Source: Hymenopus coronatus (Eukaryota > Arthropoda > Insecta > Mantodea > Hymenopodidae). From it: DNA of 64,000 nt. Positions 1-11,569 of the stretch are shown piece by piece. The notes beneath the pieces are model-generated. The model was given only the letters and a program-made list of their open reading frames with translations, was not told where the DNA came from and did not search any database. Positions within the stretch are counted from its first letter, which is position 1. The number at the start of each line of letters is the position of its first letter. Made by a program: the position numbers and the translations under genes. The DNA is taken from positions 367,489,132 through 367,553,131 of the forward strand of contig CM060900.1 in assembly GCA_030762935.1 (NCBI GenBank), given 5' to 3'.

Positions 1-100
1 CCTATATAATATAATGTGTGTGTGTGGTGGTGTGTGTGAGTGTGTGGGGGGTGGGGGGGTGCGTGCGTGCGGGCGGGCCTGCGCATGCGGGTGCGTGCGT
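1..100. repeat. GT/GC-rich simple sequence
   Basis: Low-complexity stretch of GTGT, GGGG and GCGT runs. An open frame can be drawn through it, but the protein is a product of the repeat and shows no domain. Confidence 0.7.
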
Positions 101-1102
101 GTGCCGAAATTCAGGCACCTGAACCAGGAACAGGATCTCTGCAAGCTATGAAGAGGCAGCTTGAAATGCTGTTCACAGCGGCTCCCGCCTTGGTTGGTTG
201 CCACGAACCTTTCTCTGTTGTTGTCGTAGGCCTGTTGGGAGCCATTAGCATGACAGCCCCATCGGTGATGGTACCAGCAGGTATAGGGTGGCTGAGCAGT
301 CGATGCCCTGGGGTAGTCCAGCTGTGGTGGCACTGCTTGCTTGCATTCCAATTCCATAGTCAGTTGGAGAGTACTTCTATTTGTTGCTGTGCTTCTGGTG
401 GAAGGTATCGCATTACTGTGCCAGTGTCATGCTGGCATCTTGATCAGGTGTTCTGCATTTGTGCCAGTTTGGTGAGGGGTTTGCCTTCCTAGGCGGCGAG
501 GCTGGCCTACACCCAGTCTGAGAGCATCTTCAGCCAGAGGAAGTGAAGTACTGATGTATTGACAAAAGTTGCTGCTTGATGTTGCATGTAGGTGTGATGG
601 TTTCTGGTTCCCAGGATGGCTGTATGCAAAAAGGTCGTGCAACTTTCTAGATGCGGCTGGACCATTTACCTCAATGAGTCTCCCTTGAGAGGGCTAGGTA
701 TGGTTCAGGGTCAGGCATGGTGATGATGTCTACCATTTGTATCATCGCATGTTGCGGGAGCTGTGCGAGCACTTTGTAAAACCGCATAGTTGAAGTTATG
801 ATCCAGTAGCTTCAACATGCAGAATCCAGGTTGGCTGCGAAGGTAGCTTAAACTTACAGGAACCAGGTTTCTGGATCCTCCGTGTAGAATGTGGGTAGTG
901 TCAATGTGGTCATGTGCATGACCTCCAGCCTGGCTATCTCCGCCTGCTGTGCTGCGTTGTGCTCCTCCATGGTAGCTCCGTCGTGGTCACCAATGTTATG
1001 TTCCTCTGTTGTGCTTATTTGTGGTTGTGATGCCGATTTTACATCTTGTGAGGAGTTTTTTTATGGTGCAGACGGGATATCTTTACAGTAATCGGCTCCT
1101 CG
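101..1102. other. No gene recognised
   Basis: About 1 kb with only short open frames on both strands and no recognisable domain, tRNA or terminal repeat. It may be old transposon sequence. Confidence 0.5.
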
Positions 1103-1112
1103 GGACAGTATT

Positions 1113-1168
1113 ATTGATGATGATGGTTAGTGTTTAAGGGCGCTCAACTACAAGGTCATCAGCGCCCT
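1113..1168 (-). mobile_element. 56-bp LINE 3'-end insertion with TSD
   Basis: The 10-mer GGACAGTATT occurs at 1103-1112 and again at 1169-1178. The 56 bases between them are a GAT-repeat tail plus the hairpin that ends the large LINE at 1565-9020 (arms 1138-1144 and 1161-1167). This is an extremely 5'-truncated LINE insertion on the minus strand. The exact direct repeat makes chance unlikely. Confidence 0.75.
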
Positions 1169-1210
1169 GGACAGTATTGAGGGCCTCGGTAAGCTGTAAG
1201 ATGCTGAGCG

Positions 1211-1445
1211 GTATATTTCAGTAGTGTTTAACGCCCGCTTTTACTACTTAAGGCACCGATGACACTGGTGATACATGGAATGAAAATGGAGTACAGGTGG
1301 AATGTGATGGGGGGAAACCGGAGAACCCGGAGAAAACCTGCCCCGGCGCCGCTTATTCCACCTAAAATCTCACATGCGGTCGCTTAGGATCGATCACCTT
1401 CTAGGTGAGAGGTGAGTGGTTTAACCACTCGGCCACGGCGCGGCC
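1211..1445 (-). mobile_element. SINE-A copy 1 (tRNA-derived)
   Basis: Read on the minus strand from 1445 it begins with a tRNA-like head containing GTGGCCGAGTGG, a box A of the tRNA-Ser/Leu type, and a weak box B. A body with GGAAACCGGAG-type sequence follows, and the 3' end reads GTTAAACACTA. Similar copies lie at 16964-17176 and, heavily truncated, at 49490-49543. Likely TSD: GATGCTGAGCG (1200-1210) and GATGCTAAGCG (1446-1456), one mismatch. Confidence 0.75.
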
Positions 1446-1592
1446 GATGCTAAGCGAGATCGTTAACTCGATCAAAAAAAGTAATCAAGTTGTGCCTCTG
1501 CCAAGTAGGCTCCACTGAACTGCATCGAAACACGCAATCAGGCTGAAGAGCTCGAGAAGCAGAATGATGATGATGATGATTATTGGGGATTA

Positions 1593-1623
1593 GGGCGCTC
1601 AACTTCTATGGTTATTAGCGCCC
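1593..1623 (-). other. 3'-terminal hairpin of the LINE
   Basis: Arms GGGCGCT (1593-1599) and AGCGCCC (1617-1623) form a 7-bp stem just before the GAT-repeat tail. The same structure recurs at 1138-1167 and, degenerate, at 9475-9505. In non-LTR elements the 3' end of the RNA is what the RT recognises, so this is the likely recognition structure. Confidence 0.6.
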
Positions 1624-1987
1624 TTAAAAAATTAACAAATCGTGGCCAGAAACGGAGCTAAATTATATTTAAAATGAACACTAAATAAAATAAGAGCTAA
1701 AATCAGGATAAAAATCCAGTGTAAAAGTCCTATCTATTGTTAAAAAAAAAACAGGAGTGGAGCTAAAACCATTTAAAATCGATAAAAGGCAAAGAATATA
1801 GCTCTATTAAAACACACAAAGGAAAAAATAAAACATTTGAAAAAGCAGACCAACACCTCAATAAACATCGCAAATAAAATAAACTAAAACATGAGTGATA
1901 AAGGAACTTTATATAAAAATGTAAAAACCAGGTATACCGCTCTGGGGTCATCGGCCAGAACCTCACATCCGCATGGATAAAGAGATC

Positions 1988-2663
1988 CTAATGTGTGCGG
2001 ACTGAAAGTTCTTCTCGACAGAGCGGGCAAATAGGAGCTGGTTCACGGTTAAAAAGGTAGCGATGCGTAAAACTACAGTGGCCGATTCTTAAACGTGCCA
2101 ATATCGCCTCCTCTCGGCGAGACAAATGAGAGGAGGTTAACCAGTTCATACGCAGGTCCTTCACTCCTCGTAGCTTGTTGCCACGGAGAACGGAACCATT
2201 CTGCATACCAGAACGAAAGTACCGCTCTCCGCACCACAAACCTGAAGTCTGAAGATGTCACGCAATGAAGTACGGTACTGGACTCCGTGATTACCCTCTT
2301 TGCCGCCGAATCAGCTAGTTCATTTCCCGGCACGCCAACGTGACTAGGTACCCAAGCGCAGTCCACAAGCACACCGGATGCATGAAAAATGTGGAGTGTA
2401 TCCTGGATACGCTGTACGATGGGATGGGGACTGTACAGCTCACGAAGGCTCTGAAGGGCAATTAGGGAATCACTCAAAATCAGGCAGTGATTGAGTTGAC
2501 GACGGCGAATATACAGAAGGGCTCGATAAATAGCATACAACTCTTCAGTGTAAACGGATGTGCTACTTGGCAAACCGAAAGTAGAAGGTTCGGTCCCTGA
2601 AGCAAAGGCACATCCAACACCGTCAGCGCACTTACTGCCATCAGTATATATACAGGGGCCCAA
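1988..2663 (-). pseudogene. LINE RNase H and C-terminal zinc region
   Basis: RNase H fold with YTDGSK (first Asp), TEELYAI (Glu), LSDSLIAL (second Asp) and HVGVPGNELAD (His and last Asp), so all four catalytic positions are visible in the 2663-2073 frame. The frame shifts near 2240 into a segment ending in CPLCREEL, the Cys-rich tail usual in this class. The domain removes RNA from RNA:DNA hybrids during reverse transcription. Confidence 0.85.
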
Positions 2664-2706
2664 TTTGTGTGTATATATATATATATATACAAATTGGGCC
2701 CCTGTA
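2651..2706. repeat. 18-bp perfect inverted repeat with TA-rich loop
   Basis: TACAGGGGCCCAATTTGT at 2651-2668 is exactly reverse-complemented at 2689-2706 across a 20-bp GT/TA repeat. It lies at the start of the LINE RNase H region and would form a long hairpin in DNA or RNA. Confidence 0.85.
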
Positions 2707-3064
2707 CTTGAATAAAAATTTTAAAAACAAGAACGGATACCAGACACAGGCGTAGTAGATTTTGTGTAAGCTGCCATCCCGAGATCTACATGGGAGGAAA
2801 CGCGCAACCAAGGTGGGTACACCCTCTCCCCCTTGGGAAACATGCTAGGCATTTCGATATCGTGTTTCCGAAGCAGCTCTCGCAAACGGAAGCCTGCAGG
2901 CCTTGGACTAAGTAAACGGTTCCGATAACGTTCGTCCAGCTCAGTGGCGAAAAAAAGTAGTAAACGTCGGATGCGCAGGCATCATCTAAGCCCTGAGCCC
3001 TAATTGGCTAATAAGACCTCCCGCCGACAGCCCAGAGGGTCTTCTGCCGATTCGGCGTAGAGGA

Positions 3065-3883
3065 TCACAACTGGGCTGGTCGGAAAAGCATCAACAGCCA
3101 CAGGAATGCCTGATTATGGACTGTGTTTAGTCGTTTCAGCACAGATGGTCGGGCTGAGGAATAAACAATGTATTCATAGTCTAACTTGGATCGGATCAGC
3201 GTACGATAAAGACGGAGCAGCACTGTCCGATCAGCTCCCCAAGACATGCCACTTGTTATCCGTAAAATATTCAGAGAACATTCACACCGTGCTTTCAGCT
3301 GTGCTATATGTGGTAACCAGCACAATTTCCGATTGAAAACCAACCCCAGGAATTTCGCCTCATCTGCGAAGGGAAGTAAATCTGGCTCGAGTCGAAGAGA
3401 AGGTGACAACCGATTCTATGGCGCCAGAAGTTCACGCAAACTGACTTCTCAGCGGAAAAACGAAAGCAGTTTTGTGAGCTTCAATCATAAAGGGCGTCTA
3501 AGCACCGTTGAAGACGACGTTCCAAAAATGGCGGACGCTGAGAGGTGCAGAAGATGATAAAATTGTCTACGAATAAGCAGGACAAGACACCTGGGGGAAC
3601 ACATTGAGAGATACAATTAATCGCTATAGCAAACATCGTCACACTCAAAACCGATCCCTGTGGCACACCGTTCTCTTGAATAAAAAGTTTAGATAAAACC
3701 GAGCCGATCCTTACTCGGAAAACGTGGTCCCTCATAAATTGCTAAATAAACAACGGTAAGCATCCACGTAGATTCCAGTTAAGGAGGGAACGTAAGATCC
3801 CTGCTCGCCAACATGTATCAAACACCTTCTCCAGGTCAAAGAAGATTCCAACTGTTTGACAGTTCTTAAGAAAGCCGTTCATG
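3065..3883 (-). pseudogene. LINE reverse transcriptase, palm and thumb part
   Basis: Continuation beyond the nested insert. It starts with MNGFLKNC and the motif A region FFDLEKVFDT, then the palm segment GVPQGSVLS (3735-3481 frame). The catalytic YVDD position reads FVDN, so one metal-binding aspartate is lost. The thumb region follows (3409-3065) with KFLGLVF and an RLYRTLIRSKLDY segment. Frame changes separate these parts. Confidence 0.8.
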
Positions 3884-3891
3884 ATCTGCGT

Positions 3892-5270
3892 TTTTTTTAG
3901 TGGTGGGGGAAAAGGCACTGACGCCCTAACCCCAGGCAAGCCTGGGAGTGTGAGACTCCCCGCACTGACTCGAACCAGTGCGGCACTACCCACGAAAAAC
4001 CCCCACCGGAAGTAAGAGGCCCATGCCTCTCTTGTGCAGTACCGCATATAGCACCTGCGTATTTCTGGTGAAATATGGATGTTGCCTGCACTTGGCAGTA
4101 ACAGCGAGTGATGAATGAATTGCCAGGAGACACACATGACTTGCGCCCTGAGTGCCCCACTGGAGAAGTAGTTTGTGAAATGAATAGTTATTTACGGTGA
4201 TTGTTTCTCAGTGACCTGAGTGTCTCTTGAGGTGTCATGGTAGCCGGAAGTCTTGCTGCTTGCTGAACCCAGGATTCAGCGTTGCTTGAAGGAGAAGCTG
4301 TATAGTGTGATTGGACGCTGAATAGGGAGACCGCTCGGCGGAGTGGAACTGCTGCTGTGGAGGCCCTGTTGTAGCTGCGCTTGGACGCTGGCTATCCGGT
4401 TTGATAGCTCAGCGGTGGAGGACTGTAGAGTGGATATGGCGGCGGTGGTGGCAGCTTGAAGGTCTTGTAGCTTCTGGCTGATGACGCTCCTCCAAAGCAG
4501 CTAAGCGAGCGCCGATGTTCAGGATCTCCGCATGGAGGTCCTGAATGGCATCCCGCTCCGCTGCGTCTGTAGAGGCTGGAGGTGGTGTGGCGTCTGCGAC
4601 GTGAATCTGCGATAAGCGTACTGGCGGTGGAGTGGATCGCTCGTCCTTCGGATAAAGGGGACACCGGGCCTGGCCGGTGAAATGTATTGTACCACCACAA
4701 GGGGCACAGAACCGGCGACGGTGGCGGAGATCGTGCCTAGTGCACTGCGTCGTTAAGACTTTGGTCCCACAGTAGTGGCACCGCGACAGTGAGGTGCAGG
4801 CTTCATGGCTGTGCCCGAAGGCGCAACAGCATCGGCAGGGCCGGTGGCGCTCCTGTCGGCTTGCCTCAACTGCCAGAGGTCGCCCTAACAAGGGCAACCC
4901 TGACGCCAAGGCAGCTTCCAAGTCAGCCGGGTCCTGAAGCTCCACTCTTACCAACGGGTTGGCCCCTGGTCTCAGTAAATGCGGGCCATCGGTACTGCGC
5001 GGCGGTGAGCAGATGCCGGGTGGAAAGGTCCCGAGGGACCCCACGTATCATGGCACTGAACCGGAGCGGCGGTGTGGAGCTCGGCGGAGACGATAATGTT
5101 GAGGCCTGCTTCGATGAAGTTGCGGCGAAGCTGCGCTGGCGGCGAAGCGAGGCTTGACTCGGTCGGCGGAGACGGAGGTGCTGCTGCCGGGGAAGCGGCG
5201 GCTCTGCGTTGTCTCTTCTTGCCCATGTTGATGAGTCGAAGAAGAAGCTCCGAATCCCTGTCTGTCTCTC
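3892..5270 (-). mobile_element. Gag-only retroposon copy 1
   Basis: 1.38-kb insertion in the LINE RT. The host heptamer ATCTGCG is present on both sides (3884-3890 and 5271-5277) and the element ends in an A-run (T-run at 3891-3898 on the plus strand). It contains a short leader, a gag-like frame with zinc knuckles and a 3' untranslated region of about 0.5 kb, but no endonuclease or RT. Copy 2 (13292-14677) and copy 3 (9068-9745 plus 19745-20452) have the same structure. Confidence 0.85.
4409..5226 (-). pseudogene. Gag-like protein of retroposon copy 1 (frameshifted)
   Basis: Starts at ATG 5226 (MGKKRQRR) after a short leader. It shifts frame near 5040 and continues through PLVRVELQD to three zinc knuckles (CRCCCAFGHSHEAC, CHYCGTK, CAPCGGTIHFTG) at about 4850-4670. 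It matches the intact protein of copy 2 along its length. The expected role is RNA binding or chaperoning of its own transcript. RRM-like folding of the central part is inferred only from position. Confidence 0.8.
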
Positions 5271-5278
5271 ATCTGCGT

Positions 5279-5998
5279 CGACAGCGAAAAAAGGTGGTCT
5301 GCTGATGACGGTCGTCGGCGAAAACCACATTGGGTGTTGGTCAGTAAATTGTAGGATTCTAGCCACCACACCAACCGCCCATTGATCATGCGTTACATAT
5401 CCTTCCAAACGCAACTGGTAAGGGAAATAGGACGGCAGCAGGAAGGAAGCTGACGGCCCTTTCCAGGCTTGAAAATTGGAATGGTGGTGGCCTCCCGTCT
5501 TTTATCTGGAAAGGTGGCGTCAACCCAGACACGATTATAGACCTGGAGCAGGAAATCCTCACCTTCAGAAAAGAGATATTGCAACATTTCGACGTGGATG
5601 CCATCTGGACGTGGTGCAGAGCTTCGCGAAGATGAAAGTGCATGGTGTAACTCCGCCATGGTGAATAGGCGATTGTAATCCTTAAGGTTTCCGGAATAAA
5701 AAGAGAAGCCTAGAGATTCCACCCAAGCCTTAACGGCAAGAAACTCAGGGGAATAACTGTTTGAGCTAGACACTTGAGCGTAAGCACCGCCTAAAGCGTT
5801 CGCCATGTCAAACGTATTAACAATAGCTCCAGCAGATACTTTGAGACCACTGATTGGCGTGCGGGTCGATTTACCGGCCACACGCCGTAACTTATCCCAT
5901 AAGACAGAGGAAGATATATGTCTACTAAAGGAGCTTACAAACTCGTTCCATGATTGCTTTTTGCTGTCCTTAATAACCTGTCTGAATTTGGCACGCAT
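5279..5998 (-). pseudogene. LINE reverse transcriptase, N-terminal part
   Basis: Linker and fingers of the RT. Visible landmarks are SSAPRPDGIH, IPIFKPGKG and RPISLTSC, all standard in I/R1/Jockey-group RTs, then GFRRRPSSADHLFSLS. A TAA stop sits just after WKDM, near 5392. The frame runs into the nested retroposon at 5270 and resumes at 3883. Confidence 0.85.
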
Positions 5999-6017
5999 CT
6001 TCTGATATTGTATTTGG

Positions 6018-6945
6018 TTAACCAGCGTAGGGCGACACTGGAAAATTGGAAAAGCGTTGCATTCTGACAGTCAGCCGTCCACCAAGGAACAGGAAACCGA
6101 CGAGGTGGGCCAGTCGGCCGCGGAATGGACTGCTCAGCAGATTAAAAAATGGTTGCTGTGAGGTGTTCAGCTCAGAAATCCACAGTGTCGTACTCGCTAC
6201 AGGGAAAACAGCCAAACGGGAATAAAGATCCCAGTTGATTCGATCTAAGCGCCATTTAGGTAAACGTTGGGTACGCACAATCTGTGCCAAGAGACTAATA
6301 AGAATGGGAAAGTGTTCACTAAAATTTAAGTCAGAGATGATATTCCAGTATAAGGAAACTGCCAATTGTGGAGAACAAAGAGCTATGTCTAAGTGTGAGA
6401 AACTATTGAAGGCGTCAGAAAGAAATGTATGCTCTCCGGTGTTCAAGAGAGATAGCTCATAAGTGTCTAAGAAATTGGCAATTAGATGACCTCTCGGACA
6501 AGCCCGGGGTGAGCCCCACAATGGGTGGTGAGCATTCACGTTGCCCACCAACAGAAATGTAGCTGGTAACTGGGAAATTAGGTCGTCCAAATCAGTGCGC
6601 GAGAGGTCAAAAGAGGGAGGCAGATATACACTACAGATGGTGAAGTTGGTAGATGGCAGCGTGACTCGTACAGCGGCCGACTGGATGTTAAGACAGTAAG
6701 GGCACGGATGCAGCACAAAAATCAACCCTGATGAGTATCACAGTGCTCCCATGAGCAGATACACCCTCCGGTGACAAATCACACCGTACAGCGGAGTAAT
6801 GCCTGAAGGTAACATTGTCACGTAGTTGGAGCTTAGTCTCTTGTAAGCAAACAACCAGAGGTTGACTCCGGTGCAACAACAGTTCAAGCTCTGGTCGGTT
6901 AGGTTTAATGCCGCGGATGTTCCACTGCGAGACAGCCATGATCAA
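6018..6945 (-). pseudogene. LINE endonuclease domain (broken)
   Basis: Start of ORF2: the APE-type endonuclease that nicks target DNA. The segment from 6945 carries WNIRGI and the metal-binding LQETK motif. From 6725 a shifted frame carries SVYLPP, the GNVNAHHPLWG segment (GDFNAHH-like, with D to V) and, near the end, FSEHFPI, matching the usual SDHFPI motif with N-S-E in place of S-D. One frameshift lies near 6700. It is inactive because of the substitutions and frameshift. Confidence 0.8.
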
Positions 6946-7559
6946 TATTATGGGATAAGATTTAAATGGAAATAAGTTTCTGCATATTCAGCAGGGCTGG
7001 TCGGTGCAATTTATTCTTTTTAGGTGTTGGACTTACACTGTTTTCAGGAGCCCGATCTTGCCGCTTCCGCATTGTCCGTCTGGCAGTTGAGGCAGTATCC
7101 TCCTGCTCCATTTCCTCCATGGGGAAGGTCCCATTTGCAATGGAAAATTTCGGCTCAAGAACGGAGAACCGATTGGAGCTGCTGATCGACGCAGATGGTC
7201 GTCGCAGATCTGTACTCCCCCCCCCCCCCCCCGGAAGAGTACTCCGAAGAGGATCGAAGTGGAGAACGGCTTGGACTTTGTCTTCCCTTAGATGTTTTGG
7301 GAGATGACTTAACATTTCCTTTCAGAAAGTCAGTCCTGACATAACTTGTCTTAAATGTTTTTGCTGGCGCAGAATACGTAACGGTTAAGCCGGTCTTGGT
7401 GCCCAAGGTCGAAGGTTTGGATGACACCTTTTCTGGACTCCTCTTTCCATTCACATTTGTGACTGATGATAATGCCGATGTAGACTTAGAGGTTAAGGAC
7501 TTTGGGTGTGGTCTGGCTCTGAGAACCCTGTCAGAAATTGTTGCCCCTATTTATATTGC

Positions 7560-8465
7560 AAGTTTGAGTTGCGATTTCCCGCCTCGGTACCGATTTAGCT
7601 GCAACTGAGCTATAGTACGCGGGCGCGGGACAGAGGGTTGGCGGAGACGCAAGAGCTTACGGGCTTCTGAGAACACAATCTCTTTAACCCGTTTCTCCTG
7701 GATCTCTCGTTCCTCCGTAAAACGGGGGCAATTTCGGGAACTAGATGGATGTTCCCGCTGCAATTAACACAAAAAGGAGTTGCCGTTAAAGCTCCATCGT
7801 GCGATGCTTCTCCACATATTGCACAAGGAGAATGACCAGTACAAAACTCACTGGTGTGACCAAATCGCTGGCACTTGTAAAATCTGAGTGGGTTGGGAAT
7901 ACAGGGCCTAACCTCGATGGTTTCATTCCCTGCCTTAATCCTTTGAGGGAGATCTACACGATCAAAGGTAAGGAACAGGGTACGGGTAGGAACGAATTCA
8001 CCATTTACCTTACGTTGAACCCTATAAACAGATGTGACACTTTGGTCTGCCAGATCCTCTTGAAGCTCCTCATTGGACACACCGTCCAATGCGCGGGTGG
8101 TGATAACACTGAGTAAGGACTTCAAGGTCTTGTGCTGTTCGGTTGTAATCGAGTAGACGCCTATCCTTTTTGTTTTCAATAGTTTTCCTGCCTGGGATTC
8201 CGTATATGTTTCTACCAGAAGGTTGCTATTTCGCATTTTAAGACAAGTGTCCCGAACCAGCAATGTTGTCTAGACCCTTTTGTATAGCAAAAGGGCTGAC
8301 GGACGTAAATTTCCTACCTTCCTCTGTCCTAGTTGTTACTAAGTAGCGAGGATCACTGCACACAGCTACTTCTCTTTCAAACAATATTTTATTTTTGGAT
8401 TTTTGTTTTGCCTTAAAGATGGTAACAAATTTCACTTCCAGTGCTCCCCACACACCATGGAGCAC
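7560..8465 (-). pseudogene. LINE ORF1, gag-like nucleic-acid-binding protein (broken)
   Basis: RNA-binding protein that coats LINE RNA. The N-terminal part (8465-8238) and central part (8263-7610) lie in different frames, so there is a frameshift near 8250. The central part carries the segment EVRPCIPNP followed by two zinc knuckles (about 7880-7780: KCQRFGHTSEFC and CAICGEASH). In knuckle 1 the first cysteine is replaced by phenylalanine (RFYKC). A basic tail continues in another frame to about 7560. This arrangement is seen in ORF1 of I- and Jockey-group LINEs. Confidence 0.75.
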
Positions 8466-9020
8466 AACGAGGGGTCATCCTACTGCTGTGACAGGGCTAA
8501 ACAGGAGATATAGCAGGCTCGCTGTCCCACTCACCGTGGAGTTCGGTACAATACCTAGTCCTGGCCGATTGACTAGGGGTGGGTTAGCCCCTAGCCTCCC
8601 GTTTAGGTGAAGCAGAAACCAAAGCGGTGTATTAGGCTGCGCACCTTCCCAGTTACTGAAGGTCAGAAGCCCAGACTCAGATGCGCAACCAGGATATTCC
8701 TTTCCACCTACATGGATCCCCACGCACGGCCTAAACGTGGGTGGGCATTTTGACCTACTGACTCCCTCACCACTCAGAGGTTACCCACAGCGGGAGTCAA
8801 GGTTGGCTCGGGACCCCGGATGCGCCAAACACGTAGCTACCGTAGTAGGCCTCTGGGAGGAGGGGGAGATGCACAACGGGATCGACAACGGCAGGGGTTG
8901 CCCTGATAGAGGAACAGAGGTATGGGACTTTAAGAAAGTACACAAGTATAGAGGTAGATCTGAGTTGTGCCACCATGCCTATAGCAGAGACGTTTCAGCT
9001 CTGGAAGCTGCGTAATGAAC
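8466..9020 (-). other. 5' leader of the LINE
   Basis: GC-richer stretch upstream of ORF1 with no convincing protein on either strand. It ends against a CT-repeat at 9022, which is also the 3' boundary of a gag-only retroposon copy. I take it as the 5' untranslated region, where non-LTR elements carry an internal promoter. No promoter motif can be named from sequence alone. Confidence 0.45.
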
Positions 9021-9021
9021 C

Positions 9022-9031
9022 CTCCTCTCTC

Positions 9032-9066
<35 letters not shown>

Positions 9067-9067
9067 T
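9022..9067. repeat. CT dinucleotide repeat
   Basis: Nearly pure CT tract lying between the 5' boundary of the I-like LINE and the 3' end of gag-only retroposon copy 3. Confidence 0.9.
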
Positions 9068-9745
<678 letters not shown>

Positions 9746-9914
9746 AGGTGTTTAATGCGTTTGTTTATATGTAAGTTACCAAATTATTAGACTGGAAATT
9801 TGAGAGCACATATTTTATTGCAGTATATTGCATGTTACAACTCACAGAAAGAAGGAAGCTAAAACACATACAGAATGTGACATCTGTTATAGCCTTCTTA
9901 CCCTCCCCCATTCA
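9746..9914 (-). repeat. 3' LTR of the Ty3/gypsy element
   Basis: Shares GTAAGAAGGCT, TTGTAACATGCAATAT and TGTGCTCTCAAAT, in order, with the 5' LTR. It begins TGAATG on the minus strand and ends at the GCAGT duplication. The two LTRs differ at many sites, so the insertion is old. Confidence 0.8.
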
Positions 9915-9994
9915 CTTTACTCTTACATAACATTATGATCTACAAGCTTAAAAATACAATGATACTTTTTATAAGTTAAGGTGGTATGGCTTTT

Positions 9995-10487
9995 TTAAGC
10001 TTGCCCTGATCGTCCTACTTGGGATAATGGTTCGATTAATATGGTACTATGTTGTTCCTCTGGTTCATGGAGGTCTCTACTTTGAGGACTAGTATCTTGG
10101 AAACAGATTGTGGGGTTCCGTGAGTCATTATAATTTGATCTGGTTAAAGATGGCTTAAACTGGCTGGTGTTACCTCGAAGGGTTTTATTCCTCACACACA
10201 CTCAAAATGACCGTGGTTCTTTTGCAGGCCGGATACATGGGATCATTGTAGCCTTTTCCCATATTGGTTCTGGCACTTTCTGTACTACCACATCATTACC
10301 TACTTGATAAGTTAGTTCTTTCCTCGGCGCAGTCTTATAGTGGTGAGCTTTAAACTTTTGTTAAAATCTTGTAAACACTTCGTTACACTCTTGGTTCTAA
10401 CCTTTTAGCAGGTACAGGTAATGAGGTTATTAGGCACCCACTCTGTAGACTTTTAGACGGGCTTGCTTTCAACCATGGAATTGGAGT
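9995..10487 (-). pseudogene. Ty3/gypsy integrase, C-terminal part
   Basis: The minus-strand frame carries WLKASPS, then a GNDVVVQ segment and IWEKATMIP, matching the small barrel-like C-terminal region of Ty3/gypsy integrases, with a tail to 9995. The frame is broken by at least one shift and one stop. It is the continuation of the integrase core at 18317-18711; the two are separated only by hAT-A. Confidence 0.7.
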
Positions 10488-10856
10488 GTTGTTATCAGTG
10501 GCGGCCGCTGAGGCATACTACTGGTGGTGCCAAGAAAATGTTATATTAAAATGCTTCAAATATCTGTTTATTCTTGCAGTAGCATCGATCTACTGTGTAA
10601 TTTTGCCAATAACCGGTATATTTCATATTATATTTTATTAATAGAGAGCAAAATGAAAAACGAACCAGCGCTTTTATATTCAAATTGTACAGAAAAGATC
10701 AGAGTCCATGTCTAATAATTCCTGAAGGTGATAAATGCGGCTTGTGTACGACTACACGTAACATAAAGAAAAATATAAAGAATAATTCTACCCATTTGCA
10801 TTTAGCAACCTACTGCCACAATGCCTACGTGTGCTTATGAAATTAAAAATCACACT

Positions 10857-10862
<6 letters not shown>

Positions 10863-10899
<37 letters not shown>
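10863..10899. repeat. CA dinucleotide repeat
   Basis: Perfect CA tract in non-coding hAT-A sequence. Confidence 0.95.
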
Positions 10900-10901
<2 letters not shown>

Positions 10902-11223
10902 ACATGCTTGTGTTAGCGATTGTGTTTATAAAATCACTATTATTTAAAACTAAAAAGCAATCTACTCACCAAAATCACCAACTTCAATACTTTGGGAAGA
11001 CACCTTAAACAGGATTAGTACGGAGGAAAATCCATTCGTCGTTCCTTCTTATGCAAATACGTATATCGCTCTTGAATTGAAATTTTCGATTTTGCACACG
11101 AATAATTTTTCACAGAATAGCTTCCCTAAGGCACTCAGTCGTTCTTCTTTCATAGTGTTTCTTAAGAACGTTTTAATCCTCTTGAGCATTGAAAAGCACC
11201 GCTCAGTTTTTGACGTCGAGATA

Positions 11224-11569
11224 ACTCCATGGCACGACAGCTCACGGGGAACCTTGGCCTACCGCCCGGCCGCTGCGTCCCTCATCTCGGTCCGCTACAG
11301 ACCTCATGGATGGGGTGCAGTATTGGAGGGTGAGACGTGGTCAGCGCCTCGAGTCCCTCCCGGCCGGTTAATGCGGTCCTCATGACATGGAGCCGCTACT
11401 TCTCCATCAAGTAGCTCCACAATTGGCCCCCCAGTTACCATACGAGGCTGAGTGCATCCCGGGCCAGGTCACCCAGCGGGGAAAAAATCCCCACGCCGGT
11501 ACTGGAGATCGAACCCAGGTCTCCCGCTTGGTAAGCAGCTGCGCTACCACCGCGCTAAGGAGACGACCT
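11224..11569 (-). mobile_element. SINE-B (tRNA-derived)
   Basis: A 346-bp GC-rich insert in the hAT-A transposase C-terminus. On the minus strand the head has GCGCGGTGGTAGCGCA (box A-like) and GGTTCGATCTC (box B), with a putative anticodon loop TTACCAA, so a tRNA-Gly-like ancestor is possible. The 13-mers TGACGTCGAGATA (11211-11223) and TGATGTCGAGATA (11570-11582) form the TSD with one mismatch. It is the only copy of this family in the window. Confidence 0.8.

Larger units (their letters stand above)
1565..9020 (-). mobile_element. I-clade-like LINE, near full length, decayed
   Basis: On the minus strand the order is 5' leader (9020-8466), gag-like ORF1 with zinc knuckles (8465-7560), apurinic-type endonuclease (6945-6018), reverse transcriptase (5998-3065, interrupted), RNase H (2663-2240), a short C-terminal Cys/His region, then a 3' hairpin and a trinucleotide tail of the GAT type. 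RNase H after RT is typical of the I group of non-LTR elements. Without the nested insert (3892-5270) it is about 6.1 kb, a usual length for that group. Stops and frameshifts show it is dead. No TSD was found, so the ends are approximate. Confidence 0.8.

Noticed and set aside
40..492. 150-codon open frame near the left edge
   Set aside because: GC-rich simple-sequence start, no recognisable domain and no support from flanks.
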